The notes below the pieces were generated by a model. It made no database searches. It saw only the letters and a program-made list of their open reading frames with translations, and was not told where the DNA came from. From assembly GCA_030068145.1 (NCBI GenBank), contig JAPJBO010000096.1, forward strand, positions 124,001 to 188,000: a stretch of 64,000 nt of DNA, written 5' to 3'. Numbering within the stretch: the stretch's first letter is position 1; each line of letters begins with the position of its first letter. Shown here one piece after another: positions 45,331 through 57,100 of this stretch. Made by a program: the position numbers and the translations under genes. The stretch comes from Diplonema papillatum. Taxonomy: Eukaryota > Euglenozoa > Diplonemea > Diplonemida > Diplonemidae.

Positions 45331-45621
45331 ATGCCACCGAAGAAGCGGGCGAGATTCGATCGATCACAGGGCACACTCACTGGCTTTTTAGCTCCAAATG
45401 CAGAACCTGTTGGTATGCTCGAGTGCGCCAGGAAGGAGAAGTGTGAGCAGCTCAAGTCGAAAGCGCAACCTCAGCCAATATTCGGGTTATCGCACCCACG
45501 ACGCCACTCTAGTCCTCTAGCCGACCTCAAGAGACAGCAACTCGCTCTCCGAGGATTCGCATACCAATCGACGCATGCAGGAGCTATGTGCGGGACTTTT
45601 GCAAAGCGCAGAGAAGTCTAG
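45331..45621 (+). CDS. Hypothetical small basic protein or exon (96 aa)
   Basis: Starts ATG-CCA-CCG-AAG (MPPKKRARFD), a nuclear-localisation-like N-terminus followed by SQGTLTGFL, which loosely resembles a PCNA-interacting motif. It lies directly right of the hAT element. The next frame contains a 63-bp in-frame duplication. It could be an exon of a longer plus-strand gene; no family recognised. Confidence 0.25.
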   Translation: MPPKKRARFDRSQGTLTGFLAPNAEPVGMLECARKEKCEQLKSKAQPQPIFGLSHPRRHSSPLADLKRQQLALRGFAYQSTHAGAMCGTFAKRREV

Positions 45622-45629
45622 ATCTAGAT

Positions 45630-45755
45630 TACGTTGACCTCGACACCTTTTTGTCTTGTATTGACCGGAGCACGTGCCGGCGCCAGGAAACTTACGTTGA
45701 CCTCGACACCTTTTTGTCTTGTATTGACCGGAGCACGTGCCGGCGCCAGGAAACT
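45630..45755 (+). repeat. 63-bp perfect tandem duplication
   Basis: Two adjacent identical 63-bp units (45630-45692 and 45693-45755), each open as YVDLDTFLSCIDRSTCRRQE plus T. The identity indicates a recent event. Confidence 0.95.
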
Positions 45756-46555
45756 AGATCGGGGCTAACGTTCAGTTGGAACACAAACAAACTCTGTTGC
45801 CCAACGCCTTTACCCGATTTTCTTGCCGCAGCGCGTTCTGACGGCTAAGTTGGCACCTGGCTGGGCGAGCATGACACAGTGTCCTGCGTGGGACGAAAGC
45901 GTCGGAAACTTCTGCCAAGAGGCAACATTCCAACCACCCACTGCACTCCCAACTTTCCCGCCAAATCTCTCAGACCCAAAGCTCCTAAGACAGTCTGTTA
46001 CGACAATAAACAAAGAACAAAACTGAACTACGCATTTCTTCCGCAGTAGCCTTTTTCTCCTTCTTTCTTTTTCCTCAGCATTTCTCTGCGGTGAGAATAA
46101 AGGAAGACCTGCGCCCCAGCTTCTGAGGACCCCAATCCGGTCCCAGAGCCCAGATCCGGTGGATCCCGGGGGTCTGAGGTCTCACGGATTTTCCGAGGGA
46201 ATCTGCGAGGCTTGACGAATCTACATACAGGGTGTCTGTTCTTCGGGGGAAACGTTTGTTTTTGCTTTTGCAAGTACCCTTGGGGTATCACCCCGTCGTA
46301 AGTTGTTATTCGAATTTCTTCATTCCTTTCCTCTCATTGAACGAAAACCGCTGCTGCATTGCACAGCAGCAATGCCTGACTGCAATGCCCTGCTGCAATG
46401 CCCAACACTGAGGATAGCCGATAGAAATTCCTCCTGAGAGCCCTGCGCTACTACGTGATGCTACGTGGATGCTACGTGCACCGTTACATTCCGGGACAGG
46501 TATACATCCCGTTATGTGGTGGGTACTACGTGTTGGACGACAAACTATCGTCAAA
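45756..46555. other. Region without a recognised gene
   Basis: Contains GCAATGC and GCTACGTG short repeats at 46350-46480. No gene seen. Confidence 0.5.
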
Positions 46556-47155
46556 TCGGGGTCTGAGTGTACTGCAGTTCCAAGCCCACCCAGCACGCGG
46601 CCAACCAGAGAAAATCTAACACTGAGTGTACTGCAGTTCCATGCCCACCCAGCACGCGGCCAACCAAAGAGATTCTAACACTGAGTGTACTGCAGTTCCA
46701 AGCCCACCCAGCACGCGGCCAACCAAAGAGATTCTAACACTGAGTGTACTGCAGTTCCAAGCCCACCCAGCACGCGGCCAACCAAAGAGATTCTAACACT
46801 GAGTGTACTGCAGTTCCATGCCCACCCAGCACGCGGCCAACCAAAGAGATTCTAACACTGAGTGTACTGCAGTTCCAAGCCCACCCAGCACGCGGCCAAC
46901 CAAAGAGATTCTAACACTGAGTGTACTGCAGTTCCAAGCCCACCCAGCACGCGGCCAACCAAAGAGATTCTAACACTGAGTGTACTGCAGTTCCATGCCC
47001 ACCCAGCACGCGGCCAACCAAAGAGATTCTAACACTGAGTGTACTGCAGTTCCATGCCCACCCAGCACGCGGCCAACCAGAGAAACTCTAACACTGAGTG
47101 TACTGCAGTTCCATGCCCACCCAGCACGCGGCCAACCAGAGAGAATCCAACACCT
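46556..47155 (+). repeat. ~60-bp minisatellite, 10 copies
   Basis: Ten tandem units containing CTGAGTGTACTGCAGTTCC, then CCCACCCAGCACGCGGCCAAC, with an alternating AAG/ATG base difference between units. Nearly identical, so recently expanded. Confidence 0.97.
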
Positions 47156-47696
47156 CGTGTAGGACGACTTTCAAGGCGCACGACGTAAATCGGGTATCTA
47201 TCTGACCTACCCTCCCCCGTGTTTAAGATGTATTCGGGAGACAGCGGAAGCAAAAGGAAGCCGAGCACATTCGAAATTCCATCGAGAGGTCCAAGCCCTG
47301 TGTGCGTATTTTGCTGCAAATGCGCTCCAAACGAAAAGAACAAGGAAAAATAGGGACCACACCAAAAAGAAATACGAGGAACAAGGAAAAGGAGAGAAAA
47401 GGGAGGTAAGAAAGAAAAAGAAAAGGCTGGATTGACGAGTGGCCTGCTTTCGCCGTATGTTCTTCGTTGAACAGAAAACAACTGCGGGGAAGGGACGGGG
47501 CGGGGGAGGTGGGAAAGCAGGAGCATGCTCAGAATGGCGTGTGCTCAATACCGCACACCAACGGGGCTCAGGCTGAAAGGATGCGGAAGCAAGCGGAAGC
47601 AAGCAGACGGGGAAACCCGCTTTTCGGGAACAGATCCTGTCGCCTCGGCGCCACCCCAAGAGAACCGGGCGCACAATGTTTGTCGTAGTCTGTTTT
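47156..47696. other. Region without a recognised gene
   Basis: Purine-rich; a tandem GCGGAAGCAA pair lies at 47583-47602. No gene seen. Confidence 0.5.
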
Positions 47697-48148
47697 TGTC
47701 AGTACTAAAGTACTTTTGGGAATATTGACACGAAGTGTGGCTCCTCGCTTGAAGACTTGTGCAGGTGAACTGATGGCAGGGCTTACGCTCCGTTTTCGGT
47801 CTCAGAGAAAATACGTGTGGTCCACGTGTGGGTTCGAGGGGAAAAAAACCTTTCCCCTCATGTGCGACGGCAAAAGAAATAGCGTCGCTACTGGACTTGC
47901 CGACACCTGGGCTGTGCGGCCTTGACCGCTAGTGGGCCTAGAATCCCCTGCATGTGGACCAATGAATCAAAATCCACATGTGGTACCTGTGGATCCACAC
48001 GTGGGGAACAAAATCCAAAAAGAATTAACGTGTGGAAATCCACACGTTCCACACGTGGAGCGTAAGCCCTGACTGATGGGGAAAACACTGTGACAACAGC
48101 CTCCAGGCGTCCTCCCCATTCACCCCCCACCTGCGGAAAATAAAAAGC
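47697..48148 (-). repeat. Dispersed repeat interrupted by a hAT element
   Basis: 47697-47776 plus 48072-48148 together match 23418-23566 in reverse complement. The insertion point duplicates ACTGATGG. Confidence 0.93.
47777..48071. mobile_element. hAT-type MITE (295 bp) with perfect 8-bp target duplication
   Basis: Begins CAGGGCTTACGCTCC and ends with the exact reverse complement. It is flanked by ACTGATGG at 47769-47776 and 48072-48079. The empty site exists in this window at 23487-23494. The 5'-CAGGG terminus and octamer duplication are hAT hallmarks. No coding capacity; a related copy is at 24382-24832. Confidence 0.95.
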
Positions 48149-48259
48149 ACGCTCGGCTAGTCTTGGATTCTCTGTCAAGTTTTACTTCTTCTCCGTTTTC
48201 TTTTCTCTTCCAGCGAGCACCCGTGGATACGATATTCCTCCCTTCTTTGTTGCCCACAA

Positions 48260-48398
48260 GAAATACTCGAGGGGCTGCCTTGTGCTGTTGACACGCTTAC
48301 CCCCGCCACTGACCCCAGATTCACCTGTGTTTCGTGTGGGCTACAGCACATTTACCCCCTTTGATCTTTTGCAGCTGGCAGCCTCCTCAAGTATTTTC
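48260..48398 (+). mobile_element. MITE-like family B, internally deleted copy
   Basis: Both inverted ends are present but about 50 bases after TTGTGCT are missing. The shared 3' extension runs to about 48420. Confidence 0.85.
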
Positions 48399-50830
48399 TA
48401 CAAAGCAGGTGCTTATACAAAAACAAAACTCACTAGTTTTTGAGGCTGATGTTCCACCGTGTGGTTTTTGCATCTTCGAACAGCTCGCAGCGTGGCTATC
48501 TTTACCCCCTGCATGCATCAAGAAAACAGGTTGAAGCCGAAGTGCGCATAAACAAAAGGGCTTGAAACGGCAGCTGCACACCGTGTTTGATACCGGCTAA
48601 CAACAGCGGTTCGCTGTCTGTCTGGTCAGGCACCACATTTTTTTAATGAAGGAACTTGAAACAAAGGGAAGAACGGCGAAAAAAAAGAGGCGGGAACGAG
48701 GCGAGAAAAAATAGGCGTGATAAAATAAAGTGCGAGAGTGCACAATACGCTAGGGTGGAAGGGGGAAATGGGAGCCCGAGATAAAAGAACTAAAGGACAC
48801 GGCTGACGGGAAGGGCCGTGCAGCATCTAGACGTAGAAAGCCATGACTCACTTATCACCTCCGCTTGGATACAAAATCGTCGCAGGAAGGTACCGTCAAT
48901 GAGACGAAAACAGGAGACATGGGACGCAAGCAAAAAGTTAAAGCAGATTGGAAAAGTGGTGTTTCTCCGAAGCACGGGTCTGGACTGGTGCAACTACTGG
49001 CAAACACAAATACTGAACCTTGCTGATGGGCAGGCACATTTCTCGTCACGCTTTTCGCGAATCTGGGCCACAGGGGCTCACGGTTGACGACGACATGCTC
49101 CGGAACGAACAAATATTTTGCTTGCATTCTGCGAAAAGAAATGGGCACTCCTGAAAAAAAGCAGGTGCTGACTGAAAAGAAACCGAAAAACAAACGCTGA
49201 TGCCGAGCCTTTGCGAGCTCCTACGCTCGGGGTTCCTCTCGCTCTCGCGATGAAACCGGGTGGGGACGCCTGCGACAACGCAGGCGGAGGAGCTCAAGCG
49301 GCGACAAGAAGCATCAGATCCGCCTTCTTTTACACTCGTCAAGAAGTCGGTGTTCGTAGTCTCCGATTGACATGCGAAGCCGAAGGGTGTTCGGTCAGAG
49401 TCTGGGCACAAGGGGCGGGATTGCAAGGTGGCAGTGTTCCTCCGTGTTGGACAGCTGCCATCTTCACTTTTTTATAGAGCGGGGGAGAACTTAGTTTAAT
49501 GTGGAGGCAGAACACCGTCTCTCATCGGGGGACGGGAATTCTGTTCAGCATTCTCGGCCTAGCAAGCCGGGTACAGACCGAGCTGCCGAAGGAAGACTCG
49601 GGAAGCCAATGTACAGAATGAACGGTTTGTTCGTGCGCACCAGCGGAACTCACCTGCTTTGGTAAGTTTCATGTTTTCGTACCAACAACGCAGTGTTGAC
49701 GCAACAACACCCCTCCGGATCGCCACCTGTCCCTGCTCCTTTTTGAAAGACTTCTTCTTCTTTTTCTTCTGCATTTGCTTGTGCGTTTCTTCGCTTCTTC
49801 TTCCGGAATCCCTCTGCGGGCGCGGCGGCGGCGTCCGCAGGCGTCTAGTGGGCTCTCCTTGCGCCCTTCCAGTCCTTCTTTTCGAAGGGGTTCGAGCCCT
49901 TCTTGCGGTCGACCTGGCGCGACCGCTGAAGACCGTACGCATGCTGGCGTTGTTGCCTGTTTGAATTGGGTTGAGTTTGAGCAATCCGGTCAAGGCTTTG
50001 AGACGCACTACACGCGCCACGACTGACAAGTCGAATTGCTGACGGTAGGCTGGCGACTGACCAATGACGGACGTGCAGGGGATGCGTGAACATTCCGCAA
50101 CCCGGATGCAGAGATCTGAACTGGTGACACATTGACGATCCTGTTGACCATGTCCACAGGCCCCGGAAGATGCAGTCGTCTCTTTTTGAAGGAAGGGTTG
50201 ACCCTTGAAACGCTTCACGCGCGGACAGGGTTAACTATCCTGGAAAGCTGCACTTTCTTCGTGTAGTAGGGTGTCTTGTGGATGTGCATGGAAAAAACAG
50301 GGGAGATCTCATTCTCTTGCATCGGGCCGTCCCGTTATCCGCAATAGGTCTCCTAGCTAAAAGCCTCTGGCCGACAGAACAATGTAGGTAAGGGAAGTCG
50401 GACAAGGTAAGCAACTGGCACGGTTCTGCGAGCTCGTTGGACCGAACAAGCAGCTAGCCGCCGGTGCAGGTTCCATGCGGAGAGGAGAAAGACATCTGAG
50501 TGTTTCTCCGGGTGTCATTTGCTTTGAGATGGTCTCGAGGATGATGCGATATTTTCACCCTCTGTGGCGGAAGGCTGGCTCTGCTTCTTGCCAGCTGTTC
50601 ACGGATCGATGCACCAAACACAACGGCCGCATCTGCATCAAGCAGGGGGTCACTCGCACACATTGCAGCAATGGCATGAGTGGCCGTTTGTGCGTGAAGT
50701 CCGTGGGATTCGATGGAGGGTTCTCCACACTGCACCATAGAACGCACTTACGATGACTGATCCGGTTGGGAGACCCCGTCCGCGCTCCTACCGGGGGCTT
50801 TGCTCGGGATTAGCTGAAGGAAACACCTAC
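48399..50830. other. Region downstream of eIF3c without a confirmed gene
   Basis: Minus-strand 49945-49740 is GC-rich and could be a terminal exon: CTTCAG acceptor near 49938, Arg/Ser/Lys-rich in one frame, and a GACAG-GTGGCG donor-like end. The frame cannot be decided. Otherwise nothing recognised. Confidence 0.4.
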
Positions 50831-51136
50831 TTAAAACGGCCGACGGAGTAGACACGGTTTAAGAAAAGGAACACACCTGCCACGTCCGACACCCCATCCT
50901 CCTCCGACGGTTCTCTGCCTCTGGTAGTACTCGCCCCGCCCGCCCTGGCGCTGCTCCTTCTCCGCCTGGCGCTGCTCGTTGTAGTCGACCAAGTGCGAGC
51001 ACTTCTCGGACATCTGCTGGGCCAAGAACTGCAGCTTCGTGACGCTGTTCTGCTCGACGCAAATGCACTTCTTCGGCTGGTCCCACGCGGCGGTGATGTG
51101 CTGCTTCAGAATCATCTTCGAGATGATTGCGTGCAC
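50831..51136 (-). CDS. EIF3C: eIF3c exon 5 (C-terminal PCI end)
   Basis: Starts VHAIISKMILKQHITAAWDQ, the winged-helix end of the PCI domain, and continues to a Gln/Arg/Gly-rich tail. The last ~15 codons before the stop are atypical, so splicing at 50876 to another exon is possible. Confidence 0.88.
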   Translation of the reverse strand: MHAIISKMILKQHITAAWDQPKKCICVEQNSVTKLQFLAQQMSEKCSHLVDYNEQRQAEKEQRQGGRGEYYQRQRTVGGGWGVGRGRCVPFLKPCLLRRPF

Positions 51137-54100
51137 CTGACATGAGATGGAAAGGTTTGGAAAAGTTCAGCCGAGTGCTTTTTCATGCTTCCGAAGATCC
51201 CGTATGGGCGTACACATTGGTATCTCTCGACCTTGTTTGTTTGTGGTACTCAGCTTCGTGTGATGTGGGAAGATGTCACGGGTGCAAATGGAATGGCGTA
51301 GACGTTTCTGAGACGCTGCACTACGTCTTGCTCCATACAATGTCGGACAACATTTGGTATGGCGCTTTCTTTCGTTTGTAGCGGAACTGGCCGTTGAGCA
51401 CTGGGAACTGTTAAGTACGTGGACCACATGGATCAGCACGCACTGGTAGGTTGGACGCGTTGAGCACTGGGAACTTTTGAGTACATGGACCACATGAATC
51501 AGCACGCACTGGTAGGTTGGGCGCGTTGAGCACTGGGAACTTTTAAGTACATGGACCACATGAATCAGCACGCACTGGTAGGTTGGGCGCGTTGAGCACT
51601 GGGAACTTTTAAGTACATGGACCACATGAATCAGCACGCACTGGTAGGTTGGGCGCGTTGAGCACTGGGAACTTTTAAGTACATGGACCACATGGATCAG
51701 CACGCACTGGTAGGTTGGACGCGTTGAGCACTGGGAACTTTTAAGTACATGGACCACATGAATCAGCACGCACTGGTAGGTTGGGCGCGTTGAGCACTGG
51801 GAACTTTTAAGTACATGGACCACATGAATCAGCACGCACTGGTAGGTTGGGCGCGTTGAGCACTGGGAACTTTTAAGTACATGGACCACATGAATCAGCA
51901 CGCACTGGTAGGTTGGGCGCGTTGAGCACTGGGAACTTTTAAGTACATGGACCACATGAATCAGCACGCACTGGTAGGTTGGGCGCGTTGAGCACTGGGA
52001 ACTTTTAAGTACATGGACCACATGAATCAGCACGCACTGGTAGGTTGGGCGCGTTGAGCACTGGGAACTTTTAAGTACATGGACCACATGAATCAGCACG
52101 CACTGGTAGGTTGGACGCGTTGAGCACTGGGAACTTTTAAGTACATGGACCACATGAATCAGCACGCACTGGTAGGTTGGGCGCGTTGAGCACTGGGAAC
52201 TTTTAAGTACATGGACCACATGGATCAGCACGCACTGGTAGGTTGGACGCGTTGAGCACTGGGAACTTTTAAGTACATGGACCACATGAATCAGCACGCA
52301 CTGGTAGGTTGGGCGCGTTGAGCACTGGGAACTTTTAAGTACGTGGACCACATGGATCAGCATGCACTGCCGTTAAGCAGCGGCTGCCGGCTTCTCCGGG
52401 ACGCCTTTTGTGTAGTTAGTTTTTGTGAAGTAACTAATGTGTAGAAAGAGCAGTTGTTGGCTCTCGTGCATTCTGCAACAAATCAGAAATGGCCAACCGC
52501 CTGGCCACGAGCAATAATTCTTTTATGCCGAGGCCACGCCGCGCTTTTTGATAAACGTCAGGTGGTGCGTTGCCAATTGCTAATAATACTAGCACGAACA
52601 ATGCGTTCTTGCCACGAAAACGAAGTCCGGAAGGAAGAACGCAGGGCGGCTCCCTCGTAAGGTCGGGGGGGCAGCACGGGCACTAAGCAGGGGGTGGGGG
52701 GCACTGCCCGCAACCCGCAACGCGGGTTACAGTTCTGGATGCGAACGCGTACCTTGCTTTCTTCCATGTCGTACTTCAAGGCCAGTTCGTTGAGCTGCAC
52801 GGTAGTGTAGTACTGCGAGTAGGTGAAGAGGTACGTGCGGAGGCCGACGACCTTGATGTGCTCGGTGATGTTCGTCTTCACACGAGCCGAGTCCGGGATG
52901 AGGTTCCAGAACTCGAGCGAGCTCACCAACTTGTTCGTCAGCTCCCAGTTGCCCTTCTGCAGCGCGAGGTAAGCTGCGTACACGATGTCCTTGGTCGTCT
53001 CGGGGGGTCCGATGAACACTTGCGACGAATAGTTGATAATCAGCTTATTGAACGCCTTCGAGACCGGTCTCCGCTTCGTGTCGTGCGGAAGTTGCGCCTG
53101 TTTGTTGGGTGGGTGGATTGCTTGTATCACTAGCGATGTTTATTAAGTGTTTGTTGGGTACGCTGCGTTTGTTTGTGTGTTTGTTAGTGTGCTGAGCGTG
53201 CTGCGTGGGCTATGTATGTGGAGTATGTTGCGGATTCAACAAGAAAACACCAGAGCGAGAAAGAGTCCAGGGACCATCTCTCCGGGGAGTTTTCGGTCTC
53301 CGGACATAACAACGAGAGACACGAAGCGATCTGCAGGGGGATTGTAATAACAAGGTGGAATAATGATGGACAGCACACCTTCTTGGGGACCTCTTCCAGC
53401 ATGGCCGTGACCAAGTGCGCGGACTCGATCATGTCCACATTGATGTGCATGTGGAAAGGCAGCAGCTTGGAGCGGTCGATCTTGTCGAGTTCGGGCTTCT
53501 CGGTGTTCTTCTTGATGGCCTGTCCGAGGTACTCCTTCACCTTCGTCGGCGTCGCGCAAAGCTCGTTCAGAATCTACGTAGGGTTCGTTGTATGAAATTC
53601 AAATTGGACTAATAATTAACAGCGCTGGGACGCGTTTCAGGGCTGGAGTATTAACCTTGTACGTCTGCCAATTGTACCTTTGTAGGAGTTTGAGGTCGTA
53701 TTGGTCAGACACATAATCTGGCTACAATCATTCTCCTCCTTGACGTATCCGCTCCCTGCGCTGCGACTTGCCACATTTATTTCGTGGTGCTCCCTCAGAA
53801 CAAAAGTCTTATTTCCCATCCCTTTGGTTTTTGCGCTGGCCTAGTACAATGAGACGTTGGAGGAAGACGTTCGAGAGGAGGAAGAAGAGACGATCGTCCC
53901 TTCTTCCTCCTTTCTTCATTTGGGTTTTTATTACGACGTAGCGAGCGTCGGGGTCCCGTGGAGAAACACAGGACCACCTTGCTCCTGTCCTTGCGAGGTT
54001 GCGAGGGGGGCCGGTCAATTGAATCCTTCCCGCTACGGAAAGAGAGGGCCCGTTGACTCGCAGGAGGAAACACTTCTGCGGGGTACCCTTTTCCGTGTGC

Positions 54101-57100
54101 CAATCACGCGGAAGGAAATCCATTTGAGGAATCTTCTGACCTGCGGGTCAGCGGCGCCAAAAACCGGAAAGGGAGAAGGTGTGTGTTCGGGTGTTTACCT
54201 ATATTTGTTGGGAGAATAAGACCAAGCGAAAAAAGACTGCGTGATTTTTCTCACCGACAAAAAAAGGGGGGACGGTGAGACCGAAGTAGTTCTGTACCAC
54301 AGCACATTATTAGAGTCAACCAGGAGGGGGGCAAATCTCAGCTCGGAGCAGGATTTCTGCCCGATGAAGGATGAATTCAATGATTTGTGTCAGATCTTTC
54401 CAATAAAGCAAACAACGACCGCTTTCGACCATTCTTTGGCCTCTCACCTGCTAAACTTGACACCCCGCGAAGTTTCTTGAATTAACTACCGCCAGAGGTA
54501 GTTCGTCCGGAAGTGGTTGACGTTATTAGTCGGTTCATCTGATTCTGGTTCTGACTCGGATGAAGTCGGACTTGGCTCTCAGCCAATGCGCCCGCAAGCT
54601 GCAGTTGGGGACACAACTGGCGTCGAGGTAAGTCTCCTGGAATGGGGTATCCACAGAGGGGTGAGAGTTCCGTATTTCCTCGACGAGCCATGTTGGTTAA
54701 CTCCTTGCTAGCACGAGTCGCTCAGTTTGGGAATGCTGAGCTGATCGGCAGGTACCCCTCTGCTAAGGCTAAATACCTCCCACCACGGGTTAGGGTAGAT
54801 AAACTCCAGACTTTGTTTCTTAGTTTTTGCCTTGCTGCCGGAGCGAACGCACGCGCGCAAAAGAGAAAAGAAAAGGCACAAAGAAAAGATGATGTGCAGC
54901 ATGCACACGAAGGCTGCAAGGCGCCCCCGCCATGCGAAAACGCCCAACCTGTGTGTGCCACTGGCATCCGTGACGCTTCTGGACACAAAAAACGCTAAAA
55001 ACCCTCGGGCGCGGACCGAGAATGTAAAACTAGCTTGTTACGATACAAAACCATACGCTCGCAAACTCGCCAGCTCTAGTGACCGAAAGGTGTTTGGGTC
55101 TTACGGGTTCTTCGGGGGGAACATGGTCGCTATGGGGGTGAGACTCGGTGCCCTTGAAGTCGACCTGCGTGCGGATAGCGACCGAGCTCTTTGCGACGCT
55201 TCTTGACCTTGGACAGCAGCTGCTGTCTTTTGCGCTGGGGGTGCTTTTACCGCAACCTTTTCTGCTTTTTTCGCAGCTGCTGACCGGCTAGCAAGAAGGG
55301 CTTGGTTGCGTTCACGATACCGAATTTCTTCGCAACCCTTGGCCTTGCAAGCTTCGCACAGAGGCTGAAAGCTTTGAAACCTGGCCTTGGTTTCAGCAGA
55401 GATGTCGAGCAGCTTCTGCCTTGAACCGCAGTGTCCGCAAATGTCGGCCTCGCGGAGCTCGGCTCGCCGGGATGCAAGCAGCCACTCGACATGGTCCTTG
55501 CACGACACTGCCCTGCGGACATAGCAAGCATTCGCCAGGACGGAGCCCTCCGGAGGAAATGCATCACCACACGTGTAGCATTCCTCCTTTCGCAAGGCTT
55601 TCACCTTGTCAATGCAGGTGTCCTTCCCACCATAGACCGCACGAGGCTTCCCGCATACCCCACACGTGACCGTGACGGCCTTGGCGGTTGCACCTTTCTC
55701 GACCAAGATGAACCCCTTTAGGAGGTTCAACCCCGGCGGGAGGTGTTCTTTGCCGTCTCTGCGCAACGAGGGGCGCCACTCATCCTTGAAGCTTTCCCGT
55801 TCCAAAGCCTCCGCAAAAGATGCCCACCGCTCTGGATCCTCCTGCTTGGGGCACGCGTCCAGAGGGTTCCGGCGGGTTGGAAGTGCCATTCGGAGGGTTC
55901 CGGCGGGTTCCGGCGGGTTGGCGATGCCATTCGGAGGGTTCCGGCGGGTTCCGGCGGGTTGTGCCATTCGGAGGGTTCCGGCGGGTTCCGGCGGGTTGGA
56001 AGTGCCATTCGGAGGGTTCCGGCGGGTTCCGGCGGGTTGGAAGTGCCATTCGGAGGGTTCCGGCGGGTTCCGGCGGGTTGGAAGTGCCATTCGGAGGGTT
56101 CCGGCGGGTTCCGGCGGGTTGGAAGTGCCATTCGGAGGGTTCCGGCGGGTTCCGGCGGGTTGGCGATGCCATTCGGAGGGTTCCGGCGGGTTCCGGCGGG
56201 TTGGAAGTGCCATTCGGAGGGTTCCGGCGGGTTCCGGCGGGTTGGAAGTGCCATTCGGAGGGTTCCGGCGGGTTCCGGCGGGTTGGAAGTGCCATTCAGA
56301 GGGTTCCGGCGGGTTCCGGCGGGTTGGAAGTGCCATTCGGAGGGTTCCGGCGGGTTCCGGCGGGTTGGAAGTGCCATTCGGAGGGTTCCGGCGGGTTCCG
56401 GCGGGTTGGAAGTGCCATTCAGAGGGTTCCGGCGGGTTCCGGCGGGTTGGAAGTGCCATTCGGAGGGTTCCGGCGGGTTGGCCGGGTTCGGCGGGTTCCG
56501 GCGGGTTGGAAGTGCCATTCAGAGGGTTCCGGCGGGTTCCGGCGGGTTGGAATGCCATTCGGAGGGTTCCGGCGGGTTCCGGCGGGTTGGAAGTGCCATT
56601 CGGAGGGTTCCGGCGGGTTCCGGCGGGTTGGCGTGCCATTCGGAGGGTTCCGGCGGGTTCCGGCGGGTTGGAAGTGCCATTCGGAGGGTTCCGGCGGGTT
56701 CCGGCGGGTTGGCGATGCCATTCAGAGGGTTCCGGCGGGTTCCGGCGGGTTGGAAGTGCCATTCGGAGGGTTCCGGCGGGTTCCGGCGGGTTGGCGATGC
56801 CATTCGGAGGGTTCCGGCGGGTTCCGGCGGGTTGGAAGTGCCATTCGGAGGGTTCCGGCGGGTTCCGGCGGGTTGGCGATGCCATTCGGAGGGTTCCGGC
56901 GGGTTCCGGCGGGTTGGAAATGCCATTCAGAGGGTTCCGGCGGGTTGGTAGTGCCATTCAGAGGGTTCCGGCGGGTTGCGGCGGGCCGACCAACCAACCA
57001 AGATCAAAAAATTTCGAACGCGCGCAACGAAGAAACAAAGTTTGGAGTTTATCTACCCTTACATAACGATCGCGCCCTCCCGCCGGCTCTTCCCGGCTAC

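Larger units (their letters stand above)
54793..57058. mobile_element. PIF/Harbinger-like TIR element (2266 bp) in eIF3c intron 2
   Basis: Terminal inverted repeats of 29 bp (GGGTAGATAAACTCC then RACTTTGTTTCTT) at 54793-54821 and 57030-57058 differ at one position. Both ends are flanked by TTA (54790-54792 and 57059-57061), the 3-bp target duplication typical of PIF/Harbinger. Inside, on the minus strand, is a zinc-ribbon ORF, preceded by a 41-bp minisatellite. I see no DDE transposase, so it is probably non-autonomous or carries only the accessory gene. Confidence 0.88.

Noticed and set aside
49845..49945. Ribosomal protein eS1 N-terminus (NPFEKKDW word)
   Set aside because: Only eight residues resemble the eS1 DPFSKKDW motif; the frame stops soon after and no further eS1 exons follow.
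51167..52363. 398-codon minus-strand frame of a 22-residue repeat
   Set aside because: It is the 66-bp minisatellite in eIF3c intron 4; the period is a multiple of three, so the frame stays open by arithmetic.
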